Assembly (NCBI GenBank): GCA_905221605.1
Contig: CAJNDS010001224.1
Span: 1,459,056-1,523,055, forward strand
Direction: 5' to 3'
Origin: Symbiodinium natans
Taxonomy: Eukaryota; Sar; Dinophyceae; Suessiales; Symbiodiniaceae
Length of the DNA stretch: 64,000 bases
Part shown: one piece after another, positions 46,901 through 57,035 of the stretch
How positions within the stretch are numbered: the stretch's first letter is position 1
Layout: each line of letters starts with the position of its first letter
Program-made: the position numbers and the translations under genes
The notes under the pieces: model-generated
What the model saw: the letters and a program-made list of their open reading frames with translations, nothing else
What the model was told of the DNA's origin: nothing
Databases searched by the model: none

Positions 46901-47310
46901 GACTCCGCGGCCATAGGTTTGCCGTGGTTTCGGGTTTTGGGTTTGTGTCCAAGAAATTCTACAATCGCCCTTCAATTACGCAGTCTTCCTCAAAGCGTGT
47001 CAGGATTCCTGTTTTGACTTCTCAACCCAGACTTATAACAAGAATAATCCTTAAACCATATAAGGAACCCTCGCATAATTTAAGGAATATTTCTTAAGTC
47101 AGGGGTATTGGAGTCCCAGTCTGAGTACTACCGGGAGGGGCCTCTTAGAGGGCCGAGAAGCTCAGCGTTTTCAGGGGTTTAGGGCTCACGGTTTAGGAAA
47201 CGGAGCTCTACCTTTGGAAAGCTTCGATGATCTTCGGGTGTAGGATCTAAGGGCACTCCGAAGCACAAAAGGACATGGGAAGTCGATCTAAATCAAGGGC
47301 CCACTTTGGT

Positions 47311-47423
47311 ACCCAAAGAGCCCTTAAAACCCCGTGCTTAAGGAATATACTTATGTCATTGTAATGGTCCCTATACGCCGTAGGAATATCCCGTAGTTAA
47401 CGGGGTAGTGGGCTCTTTTGGTT
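47311..47423. repeat. Foldback element, CCCAAAGAGCCC family
   Basis: Ends are ACCCAAAGAGCCC and GGGCTCTTTTGGT, with inverted inner arms around a centre near TGGTCCCTATA. Confidence 0.8.
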
Positions 47424-49413
47424 ACCCCCCCCCCCCCACAAAAAACAAGAACGCTTGCAATTCAGACCACCCATGTGCATTCAACAGCCTATGCAGACAA
47501 CACGTTGTCACACTGGTGGTGGGGCAGGTTTCCTGTAAGGCACTAAACCCTAAGCCCCAAAATCCCAAACCCTTTTCCCCCAAAGCCCCAAAGTCCTAAA
47601 CCCTAAGCCCCAAAGTCCTAAACCCTAAACCCTAAACCCGAAACCCTAAACCCTAAACCTCAGAGAGCCCCCACGTTCTGCGTCAGAGCAGCACACAGAG
47701 CTCTGCCTCGAAGCAGCAGAGCTTTTTACACACGCGCTCCTTGGGATGCAGCCGATATGCATGGTGAGGGACTCCAATACCCCTTCTAATCAAGGAAGAT
47801 CCCTGAAATTCATAGTAGGGGTCCTTAGTAACCTTATCGTATGTTTTAAGGCATATCCACCCTTAAAACCTTTAAAAAGGGATCCTTAGTATGTATTCAA
47901 GGGTATACCTCCTCAAGTAAGGAGTACTAAGAGCTCTTTGGGGGCGGTCTCTTGGCCTTGCTCTGCGCAGTGGCCCAGCGGGTGCGTGTCTGCCCTGAGG
48001 CCGATGCTGTACAGATGGCCTTGGATCCGACATGAGCCCCTGACACAATGGGAGAAGTGAGTTTTTAGGAAAAACGCACTCTTAACTAGAAGGAACAGGA
48101 TTTTCAGGGTTTCGGGTTTAGCTGGGGTTGATTAGGAATGGAGACCTCCGACTTGTTTAATCTGGCGCGATGACACCAAGAGTTTGGAGTTCAGGCTCCG
48201 TACTATAGGGGTCGGAATAATTACTACACATATTCCCCTATGGTCCCTTTGTAATTATACTAGAATACCCCTCGAAACCCTATTCCAATTATTCAGGTCC
48301 CAAAATTCGGTGTCCCGAGTCGCTGTTCGGTAAACTTACTGTTGCTTAGCAAGGACTGGGGGGAATGAGGTACCCTATGTAATCCCTTAAGGGTATATAT
48401 ATATATATACATATAGGGCCCTATGTAATCCCTTAAAGGGTATGTATATTCCCCTAGTTCTCTCATTCCCTGCGAACCAACAGTACATCAACCCCAGCTG
48501 GAGTGATGAAAGGAGGACGCCGGGGCTACTAACTAGCCGCTTTTTCTTCTTCTGCTCGTTTTTATTGTCAGGTTTATGTTCTTTTTATATTATTATTATT
48601 ATTACCATTAAGCTGGGTGTCAGGAGTTCGCATCATCCGACCAGAAGCGTCAGATTTTTCCTCGACGGAATGGATTATGCATGCTTGGTTGCGCACAGGA
48701 AGAGCAGAGCAGGTTGCCGTGCATGTAACTCCTGTTTGCTGAAAGAATACTCTTCCTTAGAAGGGCAATATGACGTCGTAGCTGCAGGTACCTGCAAATC
48801 CTGCGTCCCAGAAAGCTGAATCATCAATAAGACCCTCTTTAATGCTGGAATCTGCCTTAAACGCCTTAGACGCCATAAGGTCCCTACGCAATCCCCAAAA
48901 GCCTAAACCCTAGAATCCCAGAGGGGTCTGTGCGGGTGGCAAAAAAACCCTAGAAGGCTCTTTCTGGCGGATATAAGTAAAGAATGACTCCCTACTAAGA
49001 ACCCGTACATTAAACCATAAGATCCCGTAAGCTTTACGCCAGCCTTAAACCTGGTCTTGAGTTTATGGTTTAGGGTTTCGGGCTCAGGGTTTAAGGTTTA
49101 GGGTAGGGTTTAGGGTCAGAGATTTTTTTAAGGTTTAGGGTTTAGGGTTTAAGGGCCGTGGAATTAGGACTCGGGAGGGTTTTGGATAGGTCAGAGGACG
49201 GTATGCTATGAGTTTGATCAGGCAATGTCTCAGAAATGAATGCGGGAATCAAGCACCTTCTATCTCCCCAAGAAAACCTGGAAGGCATCATATAGGGTAT
49301 AGCCCTAAACCCTAAACCCTAAACCCCCAGGTTGCATAAGTTCTTCATTGCCTACTTAGTACCAGTAGGTTTAGGGCTTCGGGGGTCTTCAAGGTTGAAC
49401 CCATCTGAAGCCT

Positions 49414-49642
49414 GCCCAGAGAGCTCAACACCCCCTTAATTTCAGGAGTAGGGTTTAGGGTTTAGGGTTTAGGGTTTAGGGTTTAGGGTTTAGGGTTTAG
49501 GGTTTAGGGTTTATACCTTAGACTGTAAAGGGCTCCTTAGTATGATTTGAGGTATATTCCTTGATGAAGGAAGATACCTTAAACTACTAAAGGGCTCCTT
49601 CATATGATTCAAGCTATATTCAGGGGTGTTGGGCTCTTTAGG
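49414..49642. repeat. Foldback element interrupted by a TTTAGGG array
   Basis: The left arm GCCCAGAGAGCTCAACACCC and the right arm GGTGTTGGGCTCTTTAGG belong to the CCCAAAGAGCCC family. Between TTTCAGGA (49448) and ATACCTTAG (about 49513) sits a run of about nine TTTAGGG units, where relatives read GGAATATACCTTA without interruption. Confidence 0.82.
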
Positions 49643-50082
49643 TGCATGAGACTTTGTGTGGACGTTGCGACGCTGGCTTTCAGCATAGAGAGCAGTTACG
49701 AGGGCGTTGGGCACCATGAGACTTCGCAGGTTTCGCGCCCCTATGACACTAAACCCCATGAACCCTAAACCCAGAACAAAGAGTTCTGAAAGCCCCACAG
49801 ATGGCGAGAGTTGGCACAAGTGGCTACTTCTCTAAGCTCGTGTCTTTCTGGGCCGTAGGGAGAATCAGTCCGACAGCTGATGCAATAAGCAAGAGCCCAC
49901 GCCCTCACAAACAATGTTTAGAAACATCGGGAAAGGCAGCTGTGTCTCTGTGTGGATGTGCTCCATGTCCTGCTTGGGTCCGTGACCAAACCAGCCCCAA
50001 ACAGATTTGTGGCCCTTGTGCTTGAACTCGGATGGTGGCAGCTTAAATTAAATGACCTCAATGTTAGCGTCCTCTTGGCCCC

Positions 50083-50196
50083 CTGAGGCTTTCGGGTACA
50101 GCAGGTTGCAAAGAACCCCCGACTCGTGCCTGCGCATGGCGGGCGATGGCCGCGATTCAGGAAGCAGCGACCCCCTGACGGATGGGGCCGAGGCTT
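50083..50196 (+). CDS. Unassigned exon-like island
   Basis: The frame reads AFGYSRLQRTPDSCLRMAGD, then GRDSGSSDPLTDGAEAF, and stops at a TTTAGGG tract. Codon character is good and a telomeric repeat bounds it, as in other islands. The acceptor is not clear and no domain is recognised. Confidence 0.35.
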
Positions 50197-53100
50197 TTAG
50201 GGTTTAGGGTTTAGGGTTTAATTAGGGTTTAGGGCTTAGGGCCAGGCAGGTCCGGGGTTTCGGGGTCGGGATGATGAGGCTGCCAGGCGCGAAAACATCC
50301 ACTTGCTGCACTACCAAGCGGTATACTCTAGGGGCCTAGATGTATTTAGACTAGATTTTTGGGGGAGCATGATTGCACAAATGTATGTGAACCATATTCC
50401 GTAAGCTATATTAGATGGTTTCCGGGTTGGCTGCATGCTGCTGCTTCTATCTCCGGGCCCATGGCATGAGAGGCAATAGCCTGGAGCTTCTGAGGCCATC
50501 CTGCTCGACCCCCTTCGTCCTGCTTTGTGCTTGGTAGAAGTTGGTTTTCATGGGTGGTTGTAAGTAGGGTTACAAGTATGAAGGGTGACTATACTTATAC
50601 AACCCCCACCATTTCGGGTACTCATGACCCTACTTACAACTACCCCTGAAACCCTAAACCCTGAACCCCATTGATAATCTAACTTACCCATGAACCTCCA
50701 AGTGCATCCATGAAAGCGCTTGTATGACCCTAAACCCCTAAACCCTGAACCCTGAACCCTGAACCCTGAACCCTGAACTCATGACCAGGAAGCCAGGAGC
50801 AAAGCCCAGAAAACAGACATATGGTGTGTTCTCTATATTCTGTCCCCTGTATGTGGTGGGACCCCTTGTTATGGAACTTAACAACATACGGACCCCTAAA
50901 CCCTCAACCCAAATCCCTAAGCCCTCAACCCTAAACCCCCATTAGCGCGACTCAAGAAGTGAGCTAAACCCTAAATCCTCAACCCTAAACCCTAAACCCT
51001 AAACCCTAAACCGTTCTCAGACCCTGGAAGCACTCATCCCCTTTGCCACCCAGAGATTCCGACCGAGGCATCACTTCTCAACATACCTTAAACGATCAAG
51101 GGCTCCTTGGTATGATTTCAAACCCTAAACCCTAAACCCTAAACCCTAGACCCTAAACCCTAAACCCTAAACCCTAGGGGTCGGCTAGGCGGGTGGCAAA
51201 AAACCCTGAACCCTCAACCTTAATTAACGGGGTATTGGTCTCTTTGGGCACATCGTATGCTTCGAAATCTCTTTATACTTGGAGGTTCATGTGTAGTTAG
51301 AGAAGTAGGCTTCTTAAGTAGCCTTAAGTAGGGCTACATGTATTTGTTACCATACTGTTAACCCTACTTATCACTACCTATGTACCTGCAAGTCGTCCAT
51401 CGGGGGGGCTTTGTGCCAGAGTTGTCGCAGGAGTGGAGCGAGTGCTCCTCGCGTCTTCTGGCCGGACTCGCGTCCGCAATCTGCTGCCCTAAGCCCTAAA
51501 CCCTTCAACGACTTGAAGCACCACTGCGACCAACAAGCAGCATGGAAGAAAGCAACACGCAAGCACGACATCCAGACAATGGCCGTGGTTGACGTAAAAA
51601 CTCTCGACCCTATGTCACCGAACCAGAAGCCTCTAAAATCCCAAGCCCTATAACTATGAAATCCTTGCCGGGTGTTGCAATCCCTCCGAGGTAGGCTCAG
51701 GATGAAGCATTTCCAAGCAGTAGCCCCGGGACAATCGCTAGACAAAACTGACAGACTGACTCCTCAACCCCAAACCCCAAACCCCAAACCCCAAACCCCA
51801 AACCCTAAACCCTTTGGAATCCCTGCGGAGTGGTTCGTCCAGCTATGCGGGTGCCGGAACCCTAAACCCTAAACCCAAACCTGAAGCAACCCTAGAATCC
51901 TAAACCCCCAAAAAGCCTATAACCCTAAGCCCCCCAAAAACCGAAACTCCAAAGCCCTAAATCCCTTACTTCAGGCCCGGAGCCCTAAACCCTAAACCCT
52001 AAACCCTTAATTAAGGAAGATGCCTTAAACCAGGAGCCATTTGCAGTAAACTCCTAAAAGTTGAAATATCCTTATTCCCATACCCCAAAAAGGTGTACCA
52101 AAGGGAATCCCAGCTTCAATCATCCTTAAACCATGTTCCAACTTGCTGGAGTTTTCTGTAGAGTAGCCCTAAACCCTAAACCCTAAACCCTAAACCCTAG
52201 GCACATTCCTTAGTTCAGGGGATTTGGGCTCTCTTGGGGGGGGGATGGCCGGGACTCCCTGCGAGGAACCCCCGAAGAGCTGCGCAGTTCCTCGGACTGG
52301 ACGAAAAGAGCCTCGGCCGGTGCAGAAGCGCGCCTCAGGGTTCGACAGGGTTTAGGGTTTGGGGTTGAGGGTTGAGGGCAGTCAGCAAGTCCAGCTTCAA
52401 GCAAGTAGGGAGTTTCTGTTGGTTATTTGGTTTAGCGTTAGTTTTTTTCCCGACATCACGTGCGTTCGTTTGTTAGTGCAAGACCCAACGCGATCTTCAA
52501 CACGTTGTGTTGGTTGTGGTTCCTAAGAGGAGTCTAGTGAACGGGCTTGGAGTTTCCCCGGTACTCTGAGGGTTTGTGGGTTACGGCTGCCTTTGTGAAG
52601 CTGTGCTGTTCTGCGACGAACTCAGTACGGAAACTTGTGTGTCCTGATGAGGGTCTAGGGTTTAGGGTTGGCTACGCAGAGTCTCGGTTCCAACAAAAGG
52701 GTTGGCTACGCACATCGCCTTTCAAGCAAGGGTGACTCATATCAGAAAAGGTTCCTTGCCAGCCTTGACGTAGAGAATGAGGTTTTAGGGTTTTGGGTTT
52801 CGGGTTTAGGGTTTGGGGTTTAGGGTTTAGGGTGACATGAACCGTGTGAAAGGGGCGTTCTCTAGCTCGCGACAAGGGCCACGTCAGCCAAGCCTCGGGG
52901 CGCCCACTGTGGTTGTGACTTAGACTGAGGGCATTTTCTTCGTTGAGAACTGCATGAACCCTATAAAGGGTTTAGGGTTTAGGGGGCTTATGGCCCAGTT
53001 ACTGCAAGAAGATGGGGTTCCACGCCCGCAAGTTAAAAGGTTCATGTAGCCCTGGAGGGCCAGACCCAGAGGGCCAGAACATACCCAAGGCATATACCGT

Positions 53101-53254
53101 ACACGATGCAGGGATCCTCATTATGATTTAGCTCTGTTCCCGAAACCCCAGACCTTAAACCCTAAACCCTAAACCCTAAACCTTATCAACCCTAAACCCT
53201 AAACCCTAAACCCTAAATCCTAAACCTTATTTTGAAAGACCCTTAAAGCCCGAG
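50197..53254. other. Repeat-rich stretch upstream of the Copia element
   Basis: ACTTGGAGG-type foldback remnants lie near 50545-50702 and 51283-51393. A CCCAAAGAGCCC-type element split by CCCTAAA repeats spans about 51075-51250. Variant blocks are CCCTGAA at about 50735-50780 and CCCCAAA at 51762-51805. An exon-like run at 51508-51610 (KHHCDQQAAWKKATRKHDIQ) is unassigned. Confidence 0.45.
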
Positions 53255-53327
53255 GCGCCACACTTCGAAGCAAGCTCACCAAGAGCGAACTGCTAGCCAT
53301 GTGCGAGGAGCAAGGGTTGCACCTAAG
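53255..53327 (+). CDS. Unassigned exon-like island next to the Copia insertion
   Basis: After GCCCGAG| the frame reads ATLRSKLTKSELLAMCEEQG, then LHL, and meets CTAAG|GGTTTAGGG. The helix S-K-L-T-K-S-E-L-L-A-M-C-E-E-Q-G-L faintly resembles a SAP-type helix, but this is too short to claim. The Copia element begins 47 bases downstream. Confidence 0.4.
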
Positions 53328-53373
53328 GGTTTAGGGTTTAGGGTTTAGGGTTTAGGGTTGTCCGTTTAGGGCC

Positions 53374-53466
53374 ACTCATTCAGCAGTCGTGCTTCAGCTG
53401 TGAGCGCTCAGGAGTAGTCAGTATTGAGAAAGAGTTCTGCCCTTCTTTGATCGATTTTACTCTAGC
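53374..53466 (+). repeat. 5' LTR (93 bp)
   Basis: It begins ACTCATTCAGCAGTCGTG and ends TTTTACTCTAGC. It matches the 3' LTR at every position except one missing T near the end. The termini are not the usual TG...CA; boundaries are set by the target duplication on one side and the primer binding site on the other. Confidence 0.85.
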
Positions 53467-53484
53467 TGGTAGCGGAGCGCTGTG
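53467..53484 (+). promoter_or_regulatory. Primer binding site (initiator tRNA-Met type)
   Basis: TGGTAGCGGAGCGCTG follows the LTR with no gap. Its complement would be the 3' end of a tRNA with acceptor strand CTCCGCT-A-CCA, close to eukaryotic initiator Met tRNA (plants: TGGTATCAGAGC). Copia elements usually use this primer. Confidence 0.75.
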
Positions 53485-53504
53485 TCGAACCAGGGAACAG
53501 CGCG

Positions 53505-56500
53505 ATGATGCCGCCAGGAACTACAGGGTTCATGGCCCTCCTTTGCGGGCAGCTCAGTGTTTCTGTTGTTGCCCAAGGACAGCTCAGAGCTGCGTCCTTT
53601 GGTGACAACGGATCTCTGGGCATAGGTCCCAACCGCACTTGGTCCGACGAGGTAGTGGGACACGTTGAGTTGCGCCGCTTGACTTCGCATGACAAGGTCA
53701 TTGGAGCATGGTGGCTCGATCATTCCCGCACGATATCCTTGGCGGTACTTGCGATCCTTTCACTGACGATGAGCTCAATGATTTGTCACATGTTTCATCC
53801 ACCTGGTGGTCAAGGACAGCAAAACATGCGTCTACCGCCTCGGTGGGATCCTTCCATGGAGTCTTCCACGCCGTTCAGATTGTGGGTGCAGGATTTGATG
53901 CTGTGGGCTATTGTGACAGACTTGGCCCCTCATCAGCAGTGTGCTGCGATCATTGCACAACTGGGTGGAGCTGCCAGAGATCTGGCACGGACGATCTCGC
54001 CCCAGGAAGTTTACAATGGTGGCATGGTCAATGGTGTACAACTGGACCCCGTCAGCTACCTCCTCCATGGACTGTCAATGCGCTTCGGTCCTTTAGACGA
54101 GGAGCACAGGCTGAGGGCCGCCACAGATCTGCTGTCTTTTCGTCGGCGCCAAGGAGAGTCCGTGGATGCATTGATCAGTCGCTTCGACGTGACTCGCCAA
54201 TTGGCGCAACGTGATGGCGGAGGTGCAGTAAGCACCGAGACTGCAGCTTTGATTCTCTTGCGGGCTTGCAATGTGTCCTCTGCCCAGTTCCAGACACTCA
54301 CACAGCCGTTCGGCCTGCGCCTCCCTGCCAACGAACCAGAATTGGCCCAATTGGGCCATCACCTACGCAGGATGGGGCACATCGTGGAGCACCATCCGCA
54401 CAACATCGCCTCTGGCTTGCATGGTTCCCAAGGACAGTCGCACCAGACCTATCTTGCGGAGGCCGACACTGGATCTTCAACCTCAGGAGGTCCAAACTGG
54501 CAGGACGCAGGAGCAGACATGTCCTTCAGCGCCGGCCTTGGCGCCCCAATGGACTGGGCTTTTGCAGCTGTGCAGGAAGACGCTTCGGACACAGACAGCG
54601 CAACGAGTTCAGACAACGATGAGCCGATGCCTGTTGAAGACTTGCAAGGCCTGAGTCCTGCTGAAGCCGATGAGTACTTGTTTGGTGAGTATCAGCATGC
54701 AAAGAAGCGATGGAGGCGATTCACAGGAAAGCCCGTCAGGGCCTTGCGCAGGGTCCTTCGTAGGAAGGGCAAGGGCAAAGGGAAGAGTAAGCATAAGGGT
54801 GCCTATCTAAATATAGGTGAGGTGCTACGGCAGTCAAGCTACTTTAAGGGTAAGGGAAAAGGGGGTAAGAGCTCTGGTAAGGGGTTTGGGCGTAAGCTTA
54901 ACCCCGTAGGACGGGATGGTGAGGTAATGAAGTGCAGCACCTGTGGTTCCAGTTACCACCTGAGGGCACGATGTCCCCGAGGTGCTGCGAGCGCTGCGCC
55001 CGCAGCCGCTGCCTCCAACACGACCTCTGCCAATGCTCTCCCTCAAAGGGCACCCCCAACCTTCACCGTTGAGCCCGCAAATCTGCACTTTGCCGCGTAC
55101 GAGACCGATAGCTCGTGGACCCAAGTGTCCCCTCGGTCAAACCCCTCAGTTGCTGCCCACCGAAGTGCCGCTCCAAGCGAGGTAGGTGTGCCGCAGCAGC
55201 CAAGCGCGCCATCAGTGCATCACTTGTCCCCAGATCCCTGGGAAACCAATCCTGATCCTTGGCAGCAATGGATGCAGCAGCATGACCATGCCGAGGTGCA
55301 AGGTGCCCCAAGTCCAGCACAGGCTATGCGCGTCAATCCCGGAAGTACGTGGTTGATGCCAGGGGTAGGTGTAGTGGGTTCTTCTAGGACTTTTGGTGAG
55401 ATGATTGGTGCCCAAATTGCAGCTAATCCGCCACCTGCGATTTCCATGCAAGCTGCGTCACAGCAGCCGCCTCACATGTTTGGCAATGCCGCACAGGCGC
55501 AGGCCGTGGAGCCGTCCGCAGCAGCAAATGCACAGCTAGGCAGCAGCTCACCTGCCTGGTTTGCAGCTGTGCGGCAGGGCATGCAGCAGATCCAATCGAG
55601 CTCTCAGGGTTCTAGCAGGCGTAGGAGTAGCGATCCTGAGGAAAGGCGCCAGCCTGTTCCTAGCCTCTTCATGTCCCAAGCCGGTTTTCCCATGATGGCA
55701 GCAGTCCCAGAGACGCGGACTATTGCTTTGCCCGAAATGCCTGCCAGGCCCGCAAGTCCTCCAGCAGTAGCCCAGGCAGTAAATGTGTTTGGTCAGGTGC
55801 ATGCTCTCCGAAGTTCTCTCTCCTCAGCACGCAGCAGCGGCAGCAGCAGAGCTGTCTCCTCGCCGAATGCATACCAGGGACATGTCACACGATGTACTGT
55901 CTGCCTGGATGAGTTTGGCCCAGGAGACCACATGTGCCGTCTGACTTGTGGTCATGTGTTTCATTGCAGTTGCCTTGCAGAAGCCGCGCAGCATGCAGGT
56001 TTCGAAGAAGCTGGCGAAGGAAGCATCGCAGTGAGATGCCCGAACTGCCGGGCGCATGGACCAGTGGTGCGCACATGGCACTACCCTCGTTTGCCGACGG
56101 AGTCATCTGTCGAAGGCGCGTCGCAGCAGCTCACCACCACACCTCAAGCCCCGTCGCCCGACGTGCGGACGCCTGAGTCAGATGACAATGCAGTCCTCGC
56201 AACTCCATCGCAGCATGAAGATCATGAACAAGACGAATTTCTGTCGCCCATGGAATCCTTCCCATGGTGGCCCATTCCGCAGGTCAGTGATGCCGAGACA
56301 GAGCCCGGTGCTTCCGCGTACCATTCCAATGTGCGTCTTCAGGACGGAAGAGTCGGTCTTCTCATAGACCCTGGAAGCTACGGTAACCTAGTTGGCGAGG
56401 AGTGGCTGTCAGAGGCGTCCAGTCAGCTAGCGAAGCAGCCGCAACTCCTTCAGCGAGCAGTGCCACTCCAGGTGGGAGGTGTCGGCCGGGGTGCGCAAAC

Positions 56501-57035
56501 ATGCCGTAACGACTGCCAGCTTCCCATTGCAATGTGCCGCTCAGATGGAAGCGTTGCCACGGGCTCCTTTACGAGCCCTGTTGTCGCAGGCAGTGGATGC
56601 CCTGCCCTCCTTGGCCTTCGCACGCTGCAAGAGAATCGTGCCTTGTTGGACACAGGCAAGAAGCAGCTTCATTTCCTAGGCTCGGGAGAAGCAACTATCA
56701 TACTACCGCCAGGATCCGAGACCTTTGCCCTCGAGTCCGCCCAGAGCGGCCACCTTCTTCTCCCGTGTTCGGAGTTCGCACGTGCGTCTGCAGATGCCCC
56801 GCAGGGTGAGCACCATTTGTTCAGCGAGCCAAAGGCCGAATGCTCTGAGGGTGCGTTCCTGAGCACAACTGCCGAGTCCCAGCTAACCGCAGAGGAGCAG
56901 GAGTGTCAAGCAGCGCTTGCGAACTACGACTTTGAGTCTGCAGTCGCAGCCGTGCTCAAAATCATGAAGCGCGAAGCCGAGGCTCCCAGGAGTGCAGAGC
57001 GTTCGGCGCGACGCCTGGTGGGTCTTCAGCCGTAA
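53505..57035 (+). CDS. gag: Copia Gag-protease polyprotein with zinc knuckle and RING-H2 finger
   Basis: This is a 1176-residue frame from an ATG 38 bases after the LTR. Residues 1-105 include a hydrophobic stretch (ISLAVLAILSLTMSSMICHM). The Gag-like region starts near residue 109 (RLPPRWDP). A basic stretch around 400-465 precedes a CX2CX4HX4C zinc knuckle (C477, C480, H485, C490) that should bind RNA. A proline/glutamine-rich linker follows, then a RING-H2 finger (C797, C800, C815, H817, H820, C823, C845, C848). RING-H2 fingers typically recruit E2 ubiquitin ligases; this is unusual in Gag. A retropepsin-like protease has catalytic D955 in D-P-G-S and the later L-L-G-L-R-T-L motif. The frame ends near where the downstream ORF takes over in the -1 frame (overlap 56936-57035). 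Confidence 0.88.
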   Translation: MMPPGTTGFMALLCGQLSVSVVAQGQLRAASFGDNGSLGIGPNRTWSDEVVGHVELRRLTSHDKVIGAWWLDHSRTISLAVLAILSLTMSSMICHMFHPPGGQGQQNMRLPPRWDPSMESSTPFRLWVQDLMLWAIVTDLAPHQQCAAIIAQLGGAARDLARTISPQEVYNGGMVNGVQLDPVSYLLHGLSMRFGPLDEEHRLRAATDLLSFRRRQGESVDALISRFDVTRQLAQRDGGGAVSTETAALILLRACNVSSAQFQTLTQPFGLRLPANEPELAQLGHHLRRMGHIVEHHPHNIASGLHGSQGQSHQTYLAEADTGSSTSGGPNWQDAGADMSFSAGLGAPMDWAFAAVQEDASDTDSATSSDNDEPMPVEDLQGLSPAEADEYLFGEYQHAKKRWRRFTGKPVRALRRVLRRKGKGKGKSKHKGAYLNIGEVLRQSSYFKGKGKGGKSSGKGFGRKLNPVGRDGEVMKCSTCGSSYHLRARCPRGAASAAPAAAASNTTSANALPQRAPPTFTVEPANLHFAAYETDSSWTQVSPRSNPSVAAHRSAAPSEVGVPQQPSAPSVHHLSPDPWETNPDPWQQWMQQHDHAEVQGAPSPAQAMRVNPGSTWLMPGVGVVGSSRTFGEMIGAQIAANPPPAISMQAASQQPPHMFGNAAQAQAVEPSAAANAQLGSSSPAWFAAVRQGMQQIQSSSQGSSRRRSSDPEERRQPVPSLFMSQAGFPMMAAVPETRTIALPEMPARPASPPAVAQAVNVFGQVHALRSSLSSARSSGSSRAVSSPNAYQGHVTRCTVCLDEFGPGDHMCRLTCGHVFHCSCLAEAAQHAGFEEAGEGSIAVRCPNCRAHGPVVRTWHYPRLPTESSVEGASQQLTTTPQAPSPDVRTPESDDNAVLATPSQHEDHEQDEFLSPMESFPWWPIPQVSDAETEPGASAYHSNVRLQDGRVGLLIDPGSYGNLVGEEWLSEASSQLAKQPQLLQRAVPLQVGGVGRGAQTCRNDCQLPIAMCRSDGSVATGSFTSPVVAGSGCPALLGLRTLQENRALLDTGKKQLHFLGSGEATIILPPGSETFALESAQSGHLLLPCSEFARASADAPQGEHHLFSEPKAECSEGAFLSTTAESQLTAEEQECQAALANYDFESAVAAVLKIMKREAEAPRSAERSARRLVGLQP

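Larger units (their letters stand above)
43932..50082. other. Long repeat-rich stretch without a supported gene
   Basis: Duplication from the LRR locus continues to about 44650. Foldback elements lie near 47030-47120, 47311-47423, 47769-47945 and 49414-49642. A related pair of dispersed repeats (AGGGGTCGGAATAATT...) is at 46297-46392 and 48207-48300. A compound GATGAT/GAGGAT microsatellite is at about 46567-46612. An ATG frame at 48442-48819 is cysteine-rich toward its end but has no known domain. A small repeat with GGGTGGCAAAAAA recurs at about 45185, 48940 and 51193. Confidence 0.5.

Noticed and set aside
53359-53379. LTR start at GTCCG shared by both ends with a TTTAGGGCC insertion in the 5' copy
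   Set aside because: Only five bases match beyond the LTR; the GGGCC target duplication and PBS position better support the LTR starting at ACTCATT.
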